Source of the DNA: Salminus brasiliensis
Taxonomy: Eukaryota; Chordata; Actinopteri; Characiformes; Bryconidae
DNA: 64,000 nt
Direction of reading: 5' to 3'
NCBI RefSeq assembly: GCF_030463535.1
Contig: NC_132896.1
Coordinates: forward strand, 19,573,709-19,637,708
A program made the position numbers and the translations under genes. Positions 24,601 to 36,152 of this stretch are shown here, piece after piece (positions within the stretch are counted from its first letter, which is position 1; every line of letters begins with the position of its first letter). The notes under the pieces are model-generated. The model did not search any database. It was not told the DNA's origin and was given only the letters and a program-made list of their open reading frames with translations.

Positions 24601-26663
24601 AGTTAAACAGTACCATGCCTTTTCATTCTGGATGAAAACCAAACTGATTGCTTCTGGCACAGACAGCGTGTATGTTTGCATTCTGCCCAAGACAAAGCCG
24701 CCCTTGTTATCATTTACAAACCGCTTGACAGAAAATCCACTAACAACAGTCCTGACATGAGCTAAAGTTATGAATTAGCCCAAATTCATTCAAACTTCTC
24801 AGTTTTTGAAGCCAACAAAAAAAAGACTTGGCTGAGCTCCAGGAACCAACTCCATCATATGTTAGAAAAAAAAGGGAGCTAAATGTTGTTTTAGAGATGC
24901 TAGGTTTTTAAGCAGTGGTCATGATATTTGTCTTGCGGGCCCTACACTGCTTCTGCACAATCGTCTTATGCCATTTGCTCCCTGAAGGATCAGAATAATG
25001 GTTGTCTGTCGCTCCTTAGGGAGACTTTTGGAATGTGTTGAACCAGCGTGAGTGATGTCATTCAACTTTTTGACAGGAAAAGCTTAATGGGATTCTCTGT
25101 TTACTTTAAGACCAGAGCAGTTGTTGAGTGCTCCCTGAAAGATGCCTTTTTTACTAGCTGAGGAGTCTTCCAGGCTGACTGTTTGGCATGAGCTGGATGT
25201 TCTGACAAAGATAGATGCAAAGGTTAAAACAGGAGGACAAGCGAGAGGGAGATGAATTTACAAAGCCTGTGAGGAAATAATTGGGGGCTTCTGAGATGAA
25301 TAGGATTGTGTATATTATGATGTAAAAGGACTCGTTTGGAAGCAGAGGCCCGGACGTTCACTGAATCCGCAATGAGAAACATGACTGATTAATGATCTAG
25401 CAAGTCTTTGTGTCCCACTCATCCAGTTCAGCTCATTCAGATTGCGAAGACTCTATATTAAATCTGATTCATAATTTTCCATCAATTCTGCATGTTGGTA
25501 ACTTTCCGATGCAATACAACTCTGGACTGTGCAATGTGCTCACCCAAAAATTCTTGGAAAAGGGGAGATCAGTGGTTTGAAAGAGATCAGAGATCAGTCA
25601 CATCAGATATGAGTGCACAGATGAATATACTCCAAACCCCCCTTAACACCCGGGAGGAGGACTTTGATTTCCTCCAGAGGTGAAAGGTTAGTGGGATGTG
25701 GATCGCACTCAAGAGTACAAGGCTGGCTTAAAAGATCTAACCACACTTATTGAGAGCTGACTTAAAACATCTGGGCAAATTCTAAAGTTTTTTATACAAG
25801 CACACCACCATGCTCACAAACGTATACATACGACAAGCTGCCTCCACAGGGTTCTTTGAGTACAACATTTAGTGCTGTGCAGTCCAAATTATTGCATGTT
25901 TAGATGTTTCTCCAATGCTATCTGGCTGTGGCACTTTCATGGAATTTAATGGAGTAAATCTAGATTGGTAACTAATCTTTTGAAGCTCCATTTCCAACTT
26001 TTCTTGTTGTGTCATAGTGATTTATACAAGAGATACTTGTATATGAAATTGCTGTGGGTCATTTTCCAGCCATTGGAATAACAAGGCTGTTGTTGTTACT
26101 GTGTCTTTAATGATGATATGTACATTATACCTCTGTTCTGATTGTCAGCCCTTTATTGTGCCTCATTCAAAAAGCAGTCCAGGCTAAAGCACTCCTTATA
26201 ACACAGTGTGAATGGTGGTGAAGCTAAACTGCGGTTGGCTGAATAGGTAGGCTGCATCACAAAAACAGACAAACCTACTGTTTTTGCCCAGCGGTTTCAA
26301 GATATAGACTGTGTGGACTGGGCAGAGAACAGGATGCTTTGTTTTCGGTACTAGAAGACATACAACGAGAAACGCTCTGCATTGCTGACATACTGCAGCA
26401 CATCACTGAAATGTATCTACTAGTCTGAGTCTACATTTCCAAACCGCGTGCTCTGCAGTGGAGCTAGAATGTCAGGACCATAGTCTTACTTTTCACTGAT
26501 TGAGAGCACCAGGGTAGCAGCTGTTGCATCTTTTATGGCGCTATTTCTCTCAGACTAGGTTAGGCTTGCTTAGTTGTGGTATAACTGAGGCGATCATGAC
26601 TTCTTTTGTTATACATTGTGAGCATTTCAGTCCAAGCTGACAAGCCCTTTTTTCTGCTCGCAG

Positions 26664-26830
26664 GTCCAATGGCCTCCACCGAGCATAGCAAGGAGCTGGA
26701 GGAGGTGGGGAGCATGCGGACTCCTCTCCGGCAGAACCCTGCCCGAGCTGGTCGGAGCCAAAGACCCTCCGGCTGGAGGAGGAGACGCCCTCGGCCTCGC
26801 CTGTCCCATAAGGGGCCCATGCCGTTTTAG
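26664..26830 (+). CDS. apln: Apelin, coding exon 2 (pro-region and mature peptide)
   Basis: This exon completes Gly23 and encodes residues 24-77 before TAG (26828-26830). After the signal peptide comes an acidic pro-segment (STEHSKELEEVGSM, residues 26-39). A basic processing region follows, then the fully conserved C-terminus. The last 36 residues (from Thr42) correspond to apelin-36. Residues 61-77 are RRRRPRPRLSHKGPMPF, corresponding to apelin-17, and residues 65-77 to apelin-13. The RRRR run is the proprotein convertase site. The C-terminal Phe needed for receptor signalling and receptor internalisation is present. Apelin-13 starts with Pro, as in other fish and frogs, whereas mammals have Gln, so the pyroglutamyl form cannot be made. 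The length (77 residues) equals that of human preproapelin. The frame is intact, with no sign of pseudogenisation. Confidence 0.98.
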
Positions 26831-26836
26831 AGCAAG
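26831..26836 (+). other. apln: Start of apln 3' UTR and exon 2 donor
   Basis: Six bases after the stop codon comes CAAG|GTCAGT, a good splice donor at 26837. Mammalian apelin also ends its coding exon shortly after the stop and carries most of the 3' UTR on a third exon, as remembered. This makes a 3' UTR intron likely here. Confidence 0.6.
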
Positions 26837-28539
26837 GTCAGTCGCTAAAAACACTAAAAATTCCCACAATGTGCAAGGCGTTGCGGTCATGTGTCAGGTG
26901 CCAAGAACAGTGCAGATATAGAAAAGAACTATTCTGTGTTTTAGAATGATCAAACGGATTAGAGAAGCCATGGTGAAGTCCAGGCATTCCTCTTTGATCA
27001 TATGCTCTTTGATAAAAGAGAAACTGAAATAGCATCTGAGAGCACATAACCATTCTACCGAATCCCTTTATTTCCCTGGAAAAAAAAAAGAGCAAATCCA
27101 TTACTTTGATTTTCATTTCTAAATGGAGTGGTTCCTTCTCTGTGAACAGCTGAATCACAAAATGCCTTTTACTTTCTCCAAACACTGCCAGCGCACGCCT
27201 AGGCAGTTTAGGGAAGCTTACGTGTAACATGAGGAGAAAGAAACTGTAACCGACATGCCCTCTCTTTCTCTCGCTTTCCATGAATTGGAGGTTATTGTCT
27301 ACTCAAAAAAAAAAAAAAAACATTAACAGTAACCTTATGAGATTACTGGACTTTAGACTGCTGGCTTTTGTGGGTCCGTCCACATCCAGTAGCCCAAAAG
27401 TACACTCAGACAGAAACATAATATACAGCTAGAAGAAAGGAAGCCAATGTACCTACCAAAATCAACCTGACCAGTGTACATTTCCTTTATTCTGACCAGA
27501 GCAATGAAATCCACTTACGAAAGACAAAACTTACAACACTGGTGGTCTGTTTCTAATGTGTACCAAAGAATATTTGATTTTATGTCTGGATAAACAAGGC
27601 TTCAAGTGACTACCCTTTTATCCTTAGAGCTGGAAAAATAGAGCATTTCCATGTCTTATCAAGATGGTGTCCAAGAAAGTGCATGTCAATTTCCGATCAC
27701 ATTTACCCTAATAAGAAGTGCTGCACACTGAATGCTATGAAGTATAGCACTTGGTCCTGAGTGCTTTAAAAGATTTTGAAAGGAAGACCTATGGATTATG
27801 GACGGAGTTCATTCAGAACTTTCACCCTCACAGTCCACAGGACAAGGAAGCACTGCAGGGTATAATACCCCCACAGGAGGTGTCAAGCACATAACATCAG
27901 TCTATAGAGTCCTGCCATAAATTAACCTCATACGGGACGGATCTTTTCGGGCAGACACAGACAAGTCAGCGTTTTATGGCATTGTTAATCGTTATTAAAG
28001 GCAGGGAGATGAAAGCAGTAAAAGAAGAGAACCCCAACCCCCATTTCCTTCACAGTTTTACAATCTACGGCGAATTATAGTTTGTTTTTGTTGCGGCAAG
28101 ATTTTGTCTGGGAATCTTCCGTTCCCTATTCACTCTCTCCTGCAATCGGAGGGAAAATGCAGTGACGACGCCACAAAGGTTACCACAAAGCGCAAGGTCA
28201 TGGCATGGCAGCCTGTACTCATGGGACTTCACAGACCGCAGAGACTTCAATGCCTTTCCTGGTCAATAAAAGTGAAGCGTTCTCTGGGTGAGTTGGGCAG
28301 TCAATGCCTGTTTTGAAGCCCAGAATGGCTGCGGCACAATGAGGGAATCTGCAGGAAGTTGTGTAGCTCTATTAAGGGGGACGGCTGAGTAATTCCCAAT
28401 GTAGACGCCACAAACAGCACTTCAACCCCAAACAAGACAAAGATTTCTCTTTCATTCCTCCTCTTCTTCGACTCCTCTCATGCTTTCCTGGGGTTCAGAG
28501 TTCACCTCATTCAGCTTTCACCCGCATCCCGACAGACAT

Positions 28540-28700
28540 AGCTGGCTGAGCCAGCTCATTTCGCTTGACTAGCATGCCAATCAAGCCGCCATCAGCTGGC
28601 AGCATGGAGGCATGTGCAAATTTATAGGCCGCAACATTCAGAGTTCAATTGAATTCGTGTGCTTCTCTAATGAAATCCAGTTCCTCGCTCCCTATGAAGC
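28540..28700. promoter_or_regulatory. Candidate regulatory element downstream of the apln coding exons
   Basis: Non-repetitive DNA with GCTGGCTGAGCCAGC (palindromic), GTGCAAATTTATAGG, GTTCAATTGAATTCG and TCTAATGAAATCC. The mixture of AT-rich homeodomain words and short palindromes resembles a conserved non-coding element. Conservation was not tested. Confidence 0.25.
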
Positions 28701-30189
28701 TGTATGATGTCAAGCAACTAATAATTCCCTCCCAGCATTTCACTAGGGAACAGAAAATATGAAACATGCCGCAAATCAGTCTCTGCCCCACCTGGGATCG
28801 GCCCACTCTGAGCTTCTGACCCGCATCTGGCTAATGTACAACATGTCACATTTTTCACTGGGTGAGAAATATAGCCTCGCACTTCATCAACCATGCCTTA
28901 ACCTAGGTGCAGTCTGACCAGGAGAATTAACTCTCCTCAAGGGCTGATAACAGCCAGGGAACGGCTGAACAAGGCCACACTGGTGGCCTTTCAACTTGAA
29001 AGGCTCTTTTCTTTTCATTATGTCCGCTCATTTCTTACACTGTGCCTGCTGATGAGGTACATGACTCCTGAAACAGCTGGAGAAAGGTATTGTTCTTGCA
29101 GGGTTGGGGGAGGACGGGGGGTCTAAAGTTCACTAAAAACTAGAACCCTAACTGCTTCTTTCTTTGTACTTCACTGCAAAAAAAAGTAGATGAACCAACT
29201 TAATTAAACACTGATAGAGAACTACACCGCTTGACTGTTTCCCCACGGCCCACCGGTAACCCTACACAAACCTGGGTCAATTGTGGCGTTCTTCCATACA
29301 TCCACTCTCTTAGAGGCAGAGAACGAGAAATTAGAACCACCGACCAGTTGATATGGAACTTGAGGGTTGCGATAATGGAATCTCGGTGGCGTGATCGACT
29401 GCTTGTGTTTTATGGGATCCAGATGCCACAACACATCAGAAGGACAACTCAGGAAACGTCTTCCTCAAAGGCTCTAAGAGAACACAAAGCCATACAGAGC
29501 AGAGGGAGGGTCTGACTGCTTGTAGTGCCGCAGGGCAAAAAACTGATTAGAGAGCAACTTCATGGGTTTTTTTTTTCCCCGTCTGGTCGGTTGGATGAAA
29601 GAACAAAACAAGAACACAGAGGTGAGGACACTGAACAAAACCAAACATGACTCGGTGACAAATAACAACAACAACAACAAAAAACTGCGATTTTAATCTG
29701 TTCCCTGGTTACGCAATGACAGAAAAATGCTTAGGTATATCAAAAAACACTGGAGATACCGTTGTTTTGGAAGAATGCTGGCTAAGAGCCTCGACTATCT
29801 ACAATCTTTACGAATAATCAGATGTGGACGGCAGAAAATGGAGGACAAATGCAAAAGATTACCTCACCGATTTAGTATAAAGACAAGCATGAAGTGCTGT
29901 TCCGTAAGAACGGTTCACCAGTATTCAGTGTTTCATGGTTACTTGGTTTTGTTTGTCGCTCTGCTTCAGATCAGCTGAGAATTGAACATCAGCCAATACA
30001 CTACAATGAGTTAAACTGGCAACTGTTGTGGGTAAAACTACATCTTTTTGTTTTTTAAATATTTCATTCAGAATTTGACATTTTCCCCATTTTCACACAA
30101 TTTGGCTCTGCAAATAACTCAGCACTAGCAATGCTCCACATCTCCTCCAATACATGCAACGACTAGGCAGCCAGCACTCTTGGAGGAAA

Positions 30190-30345
30190 GCGTCAGGTTC
30201 CCAGCTCCACCGCATCAGAGAGATGAGGGGAGAGAGCTACCCACACGGAGAGAGCACGGCTCACGGCGAAGCGGCATGGCTCAGAATTCGATTTCACGAC
30301 CCCCGTGCTATAGTGGTAGCGCATTAGACCACTGAGCCACTTGAC
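30190..30345 (-). mobile_element. tRNA-derived SINE, minus orientation
   Basis: On the - strand the segment begins AGTGGCTCAGTGGTCTAATG (tRNA A-box region). A B-box-like GTGAAATCGAATTCTG and then GCCATGCCGCTTCGCCGTGA follow. The same order of blocks occurs in the SINE at 48175-48300, so both belong to one family. It is not a true tRNA gene: the acceptor stem does not pair and the B box is degraded. Confidence 0.7.
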
Positions 30346-30653
30346 TTGGTTCTTGCTCTGATACCCATGTTGGTACCATTTACATACTGCGAGTAACATG
30401 TTTACAGTAAGCACCGTCTCACAGCCTGCTTCTGTCTTCCTCTCTTACAGGCACTGCTTAGAGCGCCCTCCCCCTTGGTTCTGATTTCTATGCTCTTCCT
30501 TTGCCTTGGGGGGCCTTGCAACGAGGGGCCTTCGCCAGCCCAGCCTGAAGAGTGATGTCCATAGCACCTGCTGGTTCTTCAAGCAACTCTTCTTCTGTCC
30601 ACAAAATACCAGGACAAGCCACTCACCCTCAGCTCTATGAAGAATTGTGGGCC

Positions 30654-30684
30654 GGGATCGGGGTGGTTGGGGGGGTGGGGGGGG
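30654..30684 (+). other. Potential G-quadruplex tract
   Basis: Four or more runs of three to eight G are separated by short loops (GGG ATC GGGG TGGTT G-run T G-run). It lies on the sense strand of the predicted apln 3' UTR exon, so it could form in the RNA. Confidence 0.6.
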
Positions 30685-32090
30685 TATCGAGCCCGAGCTA
30701 CCAGATTCTATCTCTCTGTCTGTCTCTCTCTCTCTCTCCTCCCTGTGGTTTTTCCTCATTCGCTTTCTAGAGCCCTTTCATTGCCACACTTTAGCATGAC
30801 GTGTGAGCGCCGGGGAGCCTGGTCCAAAAAACAGCCTTCACCTGAAAGCGTCAGTTCATTCTGCAAGGCACGTTACTCCCATTCTCTGTGTAAAGGTGAA
30901 AACTGCCCCCTTTTGTTCCATTGCTGTGTGTGGAGACCTCGGATGTGAACAAATGTGATGTGGGAGGGAGGTGACAGGGACTTAAAGGTAAAGGCATTTA
31001 TTCAAAAACCTTTTTGAAAACATTTTTCACCGCTACTCCCAACCCAAGTCAGCTGCTTTCTGCAAATGTAATAATATCACGTTTTACGTTTCGTCTGTAT
31101 GTCTGCCGCAAAACTAAGCCCAAAAAAAAGAGGTTAACGTGATTTCATTTGGTTACCACTGCTGACAGAAACATATAGTTAAGTACATCTGGGTTTTGTT
31201 GCTCTGAATTAAAAGACTACTATATCAGGAGTCCAGTGAACCGAAATCGATGGCATACAGATGGGTTGCATTTCATCATTTACATACTTACACACCCTGC
31301 TTTTAAGCATTATTGCTTTTAAAGATCTCGCTGTCCAAAGCTTATTACGCATTATCCTATAGACACCCTGGGGTTGTGAGCAGTGTGCTTAAGGTTTTAG
31401 CCACAGTGTCTCCTTATAGGATCAGGCACTACTCTACTACCCATGTGTGATCGTCTACCCTGAGCCCTGTCCTTCTCCCCTGCAGATATACACGACTGTT
31501 AACTGGCCGGGGTGATCAGCCCGACTGGGCGGACCACCTCTCCTTTTAATGAAGTGCCAAATAGTAAAATCTTCTCTGCAATGCTGCCAGGAAAGACAAA
31601 AAAAACAAAAAAACAAAACAAAACAAAAAAAAAACACACACAAGCAAACATGTTACCTCTTATTTTAATTCTTGAAACACCTAAAACCTATGTATGCATC
31701 TCAATATGTTTGTTTGAACAACTGATGTAAAAGACAATGGTAGCAAAGAGGATAGTTTAAAGAAATCAGACCAAAAAAAAAATCTTTCAAAGCAAACGCT
31801 TCTTTAACACACCGTCACAGTGTGTTTTTAGAACCAACCACTAGTGCTCTCTTCTCTGATTGCTTAGCTGAAGGCTGGATCACCCCCTAGGACAAATTCC
31901 TTTTGATTGACAGAAAAATATGCCTTTATTTATCATCATACTGGAACTTATTACCTTTTTATTTCATTTGTTTTTTAAGTTGTTATATTTCAGTTATGTT
32001 TCTCAGGGTGCTGTGAGAGAAGCCTGTACTGAACGGTCTATATTTTGTGCATTTATTTAAGAAACACACATGCGAACACACATGCAAAAC

Positions 32091-32112
32091 ACACACACAC
32101 ACACACACACAT
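32091..32112. repeat. (CA)n microsatellite
   Basis: A perfect CA run in the predicted 3' UTR exon. Confidence 0.9.
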
Positions 32113-32143
32113 GCACAGAACAGTACACAGTATAACGTATCTA

Positions 32144-32198
32144 TGTTTTATATATAAATATATAAATATATATAAATATATATATATATATATATCTC
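32144..32198. repeat. (TA)n-rich microsatellite
   Basis: ATATAA and TA repeats run together. Confidence 0.9.
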
Positions 32199-32759
32199 CC
32201 CGCCTATGTACCCGCCACTATAACTCTGTATTCCGATTCAGTTTTTGTAAGCCATTATCGTTCTCCCTGTTTTGGGAGCAGTTGCCTTTTAGCCTGAGCC
32301 TCTTCAGCACAGGTGGCCATTGCTTTGATGGCTGTGGTCATTAAATCCTATTGCTAATCTATTTCAGATGGGCCTCGCTGGAGGTTAGCCAGAGCCAAAG
32401 GCCTTCAGCGTCTGAGCTCATTGTCCAATTGGCTTAGACTGTGACCGCACGTACCCTCACCTTCAATGGTTTACCCTAACTATGTAACACTCTATAAAAT
32501 CAAAGCAACCCACAGTTCAGGCATCGTTCCATTTACGTCCTTGCTCCTAATGGAAGAGGTCTGCCTCCCCCCCCCCCACCCCCAAACATCCCACTTTTTT
32601 TTTTTTTTTTTAAATCTTATGAACTCTAATGAAGAGACATGAGGCTTTTATGAGACTGTTACACATATTCATAATTATGGCGCTCAGTCAGACAGCAAGG
32701 CTGGTGTTCTTCTCCAATCAGAACACTAGACCCCCCCCCCCTCCCCCTCTGCCGCCGTC

Positions 32760-33050
32760 CAATAAGCCATTTCTCCCTGGGAAATTGGAACAGAAATGTT
32801 CCTCCATCAACGCCTTGCAGCAAGAGCAACTCTTAATAAGAGAGTGCCTAAAGACCATGCTGGTAAAACACCCAGCAAAGCTCACCTTGATTAAAAATGT
32901 ATTAAATCTTAGGGTACTGTGAATGCTAATAATTCCAGTCTCACCATTATTATTTAATACCCTCTCAGACAGAGATGTAGATTTCATTAATGCGCCTTCG
33001 AAATGAGACAACTCCGGTGCGCGTCTCATGCATTAGCAGGGCAGAATTCA
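32760..33050. promoter_or_regulatory. Candidate conserved non-coding element
   Basis: A long non-repetitive block holds many homeodomain-type words (CCAATAAGCC, TCTTAATAAGAG, TTGATTAAAAATG, GCTAATAATTCC, TTCATTAATGC). This is typical of developmental enhancers. It lies within or beside the predicted apln 3' UTR. No alignment was possible. Confidence 0.25.
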
Positions 33051-33282
33051 GAGGAGATGAGCTACTTTCCCTATCTGTGAGGCCGGGTCTGTTGAGATGG
33101 GATCAAAGAGCCAGGGTTAGAATCACTATTTTTCTGTCCGGGAAGCTCCCGTCAGAGGTGCAGAATAACATCTGCATCTGCACTGTTCTTCATGAATGTA
33201 TCTTTACCATCTGCACCAGCTGAGCTGCCCTTTTCAGGGAGTGAAGTAAAGCAGTGTTTCAGCACAATTCAAGCCTTGAAAG

Positions 33283-33325
33283 AGAAAAAAGAAAAAAAGA
33301 AAAAGAAGAAGAAAAAAAAAAAAAA
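33283..33325. repeat. A-rich simple repeat
   Basis: GAAAAA/AAGAAG units merge into a poly-A run. Confidence 0.9.
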
Positions 33326-33673
33326 ACACCCCCATCACTGCTACATAACACAACCCGTCAGTGATGGCTATCTGTTGGATCACACGTCCAAAGACAAACA
33401 CGTCGTCGTCGTCCAAAGCCTGTTATAACAGAGACCCCTATCAATCACTTGGCTTTGCTCCAACACCTCTCTGTATGGGCATGCAAGGCTGCACTTTTGC
33501 AATTCCATTATGCTGCTGGAAAAATAAATCCTAAAAACACGTCTCTTGGCATGTAATGGTTTTCCAGTGTATCGTGACAATTTTATTGACTGATTCTTGT
33601 CTAGCTGGTTGTCCAAAGCTTACTTTTGAATACAGTGTAGAAAGCTGTATTTTATTTGTGTGTGCGTGTGGTC

Positions 33674-33674
33674 G

Positions 33675-33701
<27 letters not shown>
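33674..33701. repeat. (TAA)n microsatellite
   Basis: About nine TAA units followed by poly-A. Confidence 0.95.
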
Positions 33702-33707
<6 letters not shown>

Positions 33708-34890
33708 TACGTTTAGAGAATTAGTCTGCTGCACTACGTCGTAGACACACGAGAGCTTTCACACCTTCTACTCCTGCCTGGCGAGGCACATAGTCCCCTA
33801 TCAGCACATCAGGTTAATGAAACTTGTGGTTAAAAGAAAAAAAAAAGAGAGAGAATGAATGCGTCCAATCGAAAATGGCCAATACAGTAAAGTTGGAGAG
33901 GGGGGCAATCGTCTTTCCAGCTAAATTTATTCCATGGACCCTCCTCCCCGCCATGTTCTCCTATGTTTCTGCCCAACTGTGCCCCAATGTGGAATTACAT
34001 TGCCTATGTAATGTTTCTATGCACTATCTAAGCATGTTTCGCTCTGTATTCACCGGTTTGTTCGCGGAGACCTTCTGTTTGGGGTTGGATTGTATTCGCT
34101 AAAGAAAACGTGTAAACGTGTATGTGCCTGGGACTGTATGTGTAGAGAGGTGAAGCGACTAAAGGACGTTTGTATGATGAGAAGAGAGTTGTGGCAAGTG
34201 AATCGTAGACACTCCAGTCTCTAAGGCTTGGGTTTCAAATGGACAGACAAGGCGGGCAGTACCTAACACTCGCGCTGACAGGCATTTTCTTCTGCATTGG
34301 CTTTGTGATCACAATTTGCTTTGCTTTTCTCCTCGACATCCTTGACTTTGAACTCTCACCAGTCTGACACCTAACCAAGAGAGCCAAACGAAAATAACCA
34401 GCAAGCAACACATTCGATTTTTGTTTGCTTGCGATAAGCCCGTCACTGTGCGTGTTCGATGCAGCAACGGAAGGATCAAGTAGCTGAAATTCAAGCCCAC
34501 CTATTCGCACATAGCCACTAGCTGAGCAGTCAACAGGATAACCACATTTCGAAAATCCCACGGGCGAGGGGCTGAGAATGATCTGATTATTCTGTAGCTT
34601 CTAATGAGACTTTGCACCCAGACTAGAGCGGGCTCCGTGTGATTCGAACACATCCCCATGCATAAACACGGCCAGTTAGTTCAGCACACCGATTCGTCTT
34701 GAATAGTCGGAGGATACCTGCATAGTCCACGGCCAGCCTCGGCTTCTCGACAGTATTATTAGGCCATGCAGAAAAACACTGTAAAGACAAGGTATTAATC
34801 CTCATCTTTCCTGTTCAAGGTGTGTGCTCATAGAACTCACCAGGCCAAATGTACAGTCTCTGTCTCTGTTTTGATGTTAAACTGGGCAAA

Positions 34891-34916
34891 AATAAATGAA
34901 TAAATAAATGAATAAA
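34891..34916 (+). terminator. apln: Cluster of poly(A) signals, likely apln 3' end
   Basis: Three or more AATAAA hexamers occur within 26 bp in an AATAAATG repeat, followed by GT-containing sequence (ACAAGTGTATC, ATACTGTGTAC). A second possible end lies near 35080-35110, where TTTTTATTTTCTATTTCTG and GTGTGTAAATATATC precede AT-rich DNA. Use of either is inferred. Confidence 0.4.
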
Positions 34917-35239
34917 ACAAGTGTATCAGAAATGGTTGAAATACTGTGTACATATTTGAACTTTTGGTTTCTAATTTATAAAAGATAAGCTTTAGCTCTT
35001 GGAGTACTTATTTTATTTTATTTTATTTTTTCCTTTCATGCGTAGCTTTGTGTTTTTATTTTCTATTTCTGTAAAGTGTGTAAATATATCTTTATGATAA
35101 TAAGTAATATTAAAAATCTTATTTTAAGAAACAGGTGTGAATTTGTGCTTCTTATAGGAAACCTCTAATATAATGTACACCACCACATACAGTATTTAAT
35201 AACATAATACAACATTACACATACAGAATATCATCGCTG

Positions 35240-35515
35240 TCCAATGAATGGACAAACATGTATGTCCAAAACCATGACTTTCAAAACTTTCTTTCTTTCT
35301 TTCAAAATGTTCTTAACTTTGAGAGAAAGTTCATGTAAAATAAGAGTTTATTCCAACAGCATTTCTGTTCCATCCAGAATTATTTACACAGTGTACAGGG
35401 CAGCTACAGGGTTCAAACGACAGAGAAAACTATGGATACATGGTTTCTTTTTGGACAGCAGTGATGTGCTCCAATTCAGAACTTTTTTCTCTTTCAATGT
35501 TGACCAAAACTTTGG
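35240..35515 (+). repeat. Dispersed repeat family B, copy 1
   Basis: This is homologous, in opposite orientation, to 51905-52265. Shared blocks include TTCTTAACTTTGA, GAGTTTATTCC, CCATCCAGAATTA, ACACAGTGT, GCAGCTACAGGGTT and GAGAAAACTA. It is a diverged transposon copy of unknown class. Confidence 0.7.
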
Positions 35516-36118
35516 CTAGCTTGTTTCTAGGCACTAGGAAAGGTCTAGAACTAAATTCAGACTTCTAATATTCTTAGTCACTGGCTTTATCCTAAAAACC
35601 CCTTTTTTTTTTAACTTACCTGACAGTACTGTTGACTAATCACAGTCGCCACATCAAGCAAGCGTTGCAGTAGACTGCATCTGTCCCACACGCTAACTGA
35701 TACAGAAGTCAGATTAAGGGCAAGATTTGCATTCAAGGTCAAGGTTGAGTTAAAGGAGGCTGAATGATTTCCAAAACAGTGAACGATCTAACGAAAACTA
35801 AAACCTTAAGGGTTTCACTTTTTTAAAACAACAAAGCTTGCCATTTTAGAATAAAATGATGTCCTCCTTTCTTGACCAGACGGACTGTTAGCTAGCGGTC
35901 ATCAACCTGGAAACCACGTCTTAAAGCTCTAATGGTTTTGTTTAGGCTATCATTCTTTGGAAACAGTTGAATGAGTGGCTCATGATGGGGGTAAGAAAAT
36001 TGCTCTGAACTACTCAGGCATCAAAAAGACACCGGCTCCAAAAAACCATAACAGCGTTTCCCACATACTCCTTGGCAGTGTGCCAAACTATGTTTTAAAT
36101 GATTCTCTGTGTTTAGCT

Positions 36119-36149
<31 letters not shown>
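36119..36149. repeat. (TA)n microsatellite
   Basis: A perfect TA run. Confidence 0.95.

Positions 36150-36152
<3 letters not shown>

Larger units (their letters stand above)
14376..26663 (+). other. apln: apln intron 1 (12,288 bp)
   Basis: The donor is GTAAG at 14376 and the acceptor is a pyrimidine-rich TTTTTTCTGCTCGCAG ending at 26663. The intron contains CT/GA/GT microsatellites, a 0.43 kb inverted-ended repeat (17477-17904), a tRNA-derived SINE (18795-18932), and several AT-rich stretches resembling conserved regulatory DNA (listed separately). The open frames inside it have no splice sites or protein features and appear to be chance. The remaining stretches (for example 14480-15840, 21900-26600) hold nothing I can name. 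Confidence 0.93.
26837..30450 (+). other. apln: Predicted apln 3' UTR intron
   Basis: The donor is GTCAGT at 26837. The proposed acceptor is TTCTGTCTTCCTCTCTTACAG ending at 30450, which has a long pyrimidine tract. Inside are a poly-A run (27305-27320), a SINE (30190-30345), a homeodomain-word-rich stretch at 28540-28700, and chance reading frames with no protein features. No gene is supported within it. Confidence 0.5.
30451..34920 (+). other. apln: Predicted apln terminal exon (3' UTR); 3' end uncertain
   Basis: This exon starts after a strong acceptor at 30450 and has no coding content related to apelin. If it runs to the first dense poly(A) signal cluster (34891-34916), the 3' UTR is about 4.5 kb. 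A shorter form could end after AATAAA at 33523-33528. Within it are a G-rich tract (30654-30684), CA and TA microsatellites, A-rich and TAA repeats, and non-repetitive stretches around 32370-32460 and 32760-33050 that look conserved. An alternative acceptor exists at 31485 (CTTCTCCCCTGCAG). Which acceptor and end are used cannot be decided from sequence alone. Confidence 0.4.

Noticed and set aside
26838..27281. 147-codon open frame on the - strand just after apln exon 2
   Set aside because: It has no recognisable domain, is rich in Phe/Leu from AT-rich sequence, and lies in the predicted apln 3' UTR intron. A frame of this length is expected by chance in 64 kb.
29222..29515. Overlapping open frames on both strands around 29.3 kb
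   Set aside because: Neither frame has a motif or splice site. Mutual overlap on opposite strands suggests chance.
30285..30345. tRNA-like sequence
   Set aside because: A and B boxes are present, but stems do not pair and the B box is altered. The same pattern recurs at 48175-48300, so it is a SINE, not a tRNA gene.
31486..31730. Alternative start of the apln 3' UTR exon after CTTCTCCCCTGCAG
   Set aside because: It is a good acceptor, but the one at 30450 has a longer pyrimidine tract. Kept only as an alternative.
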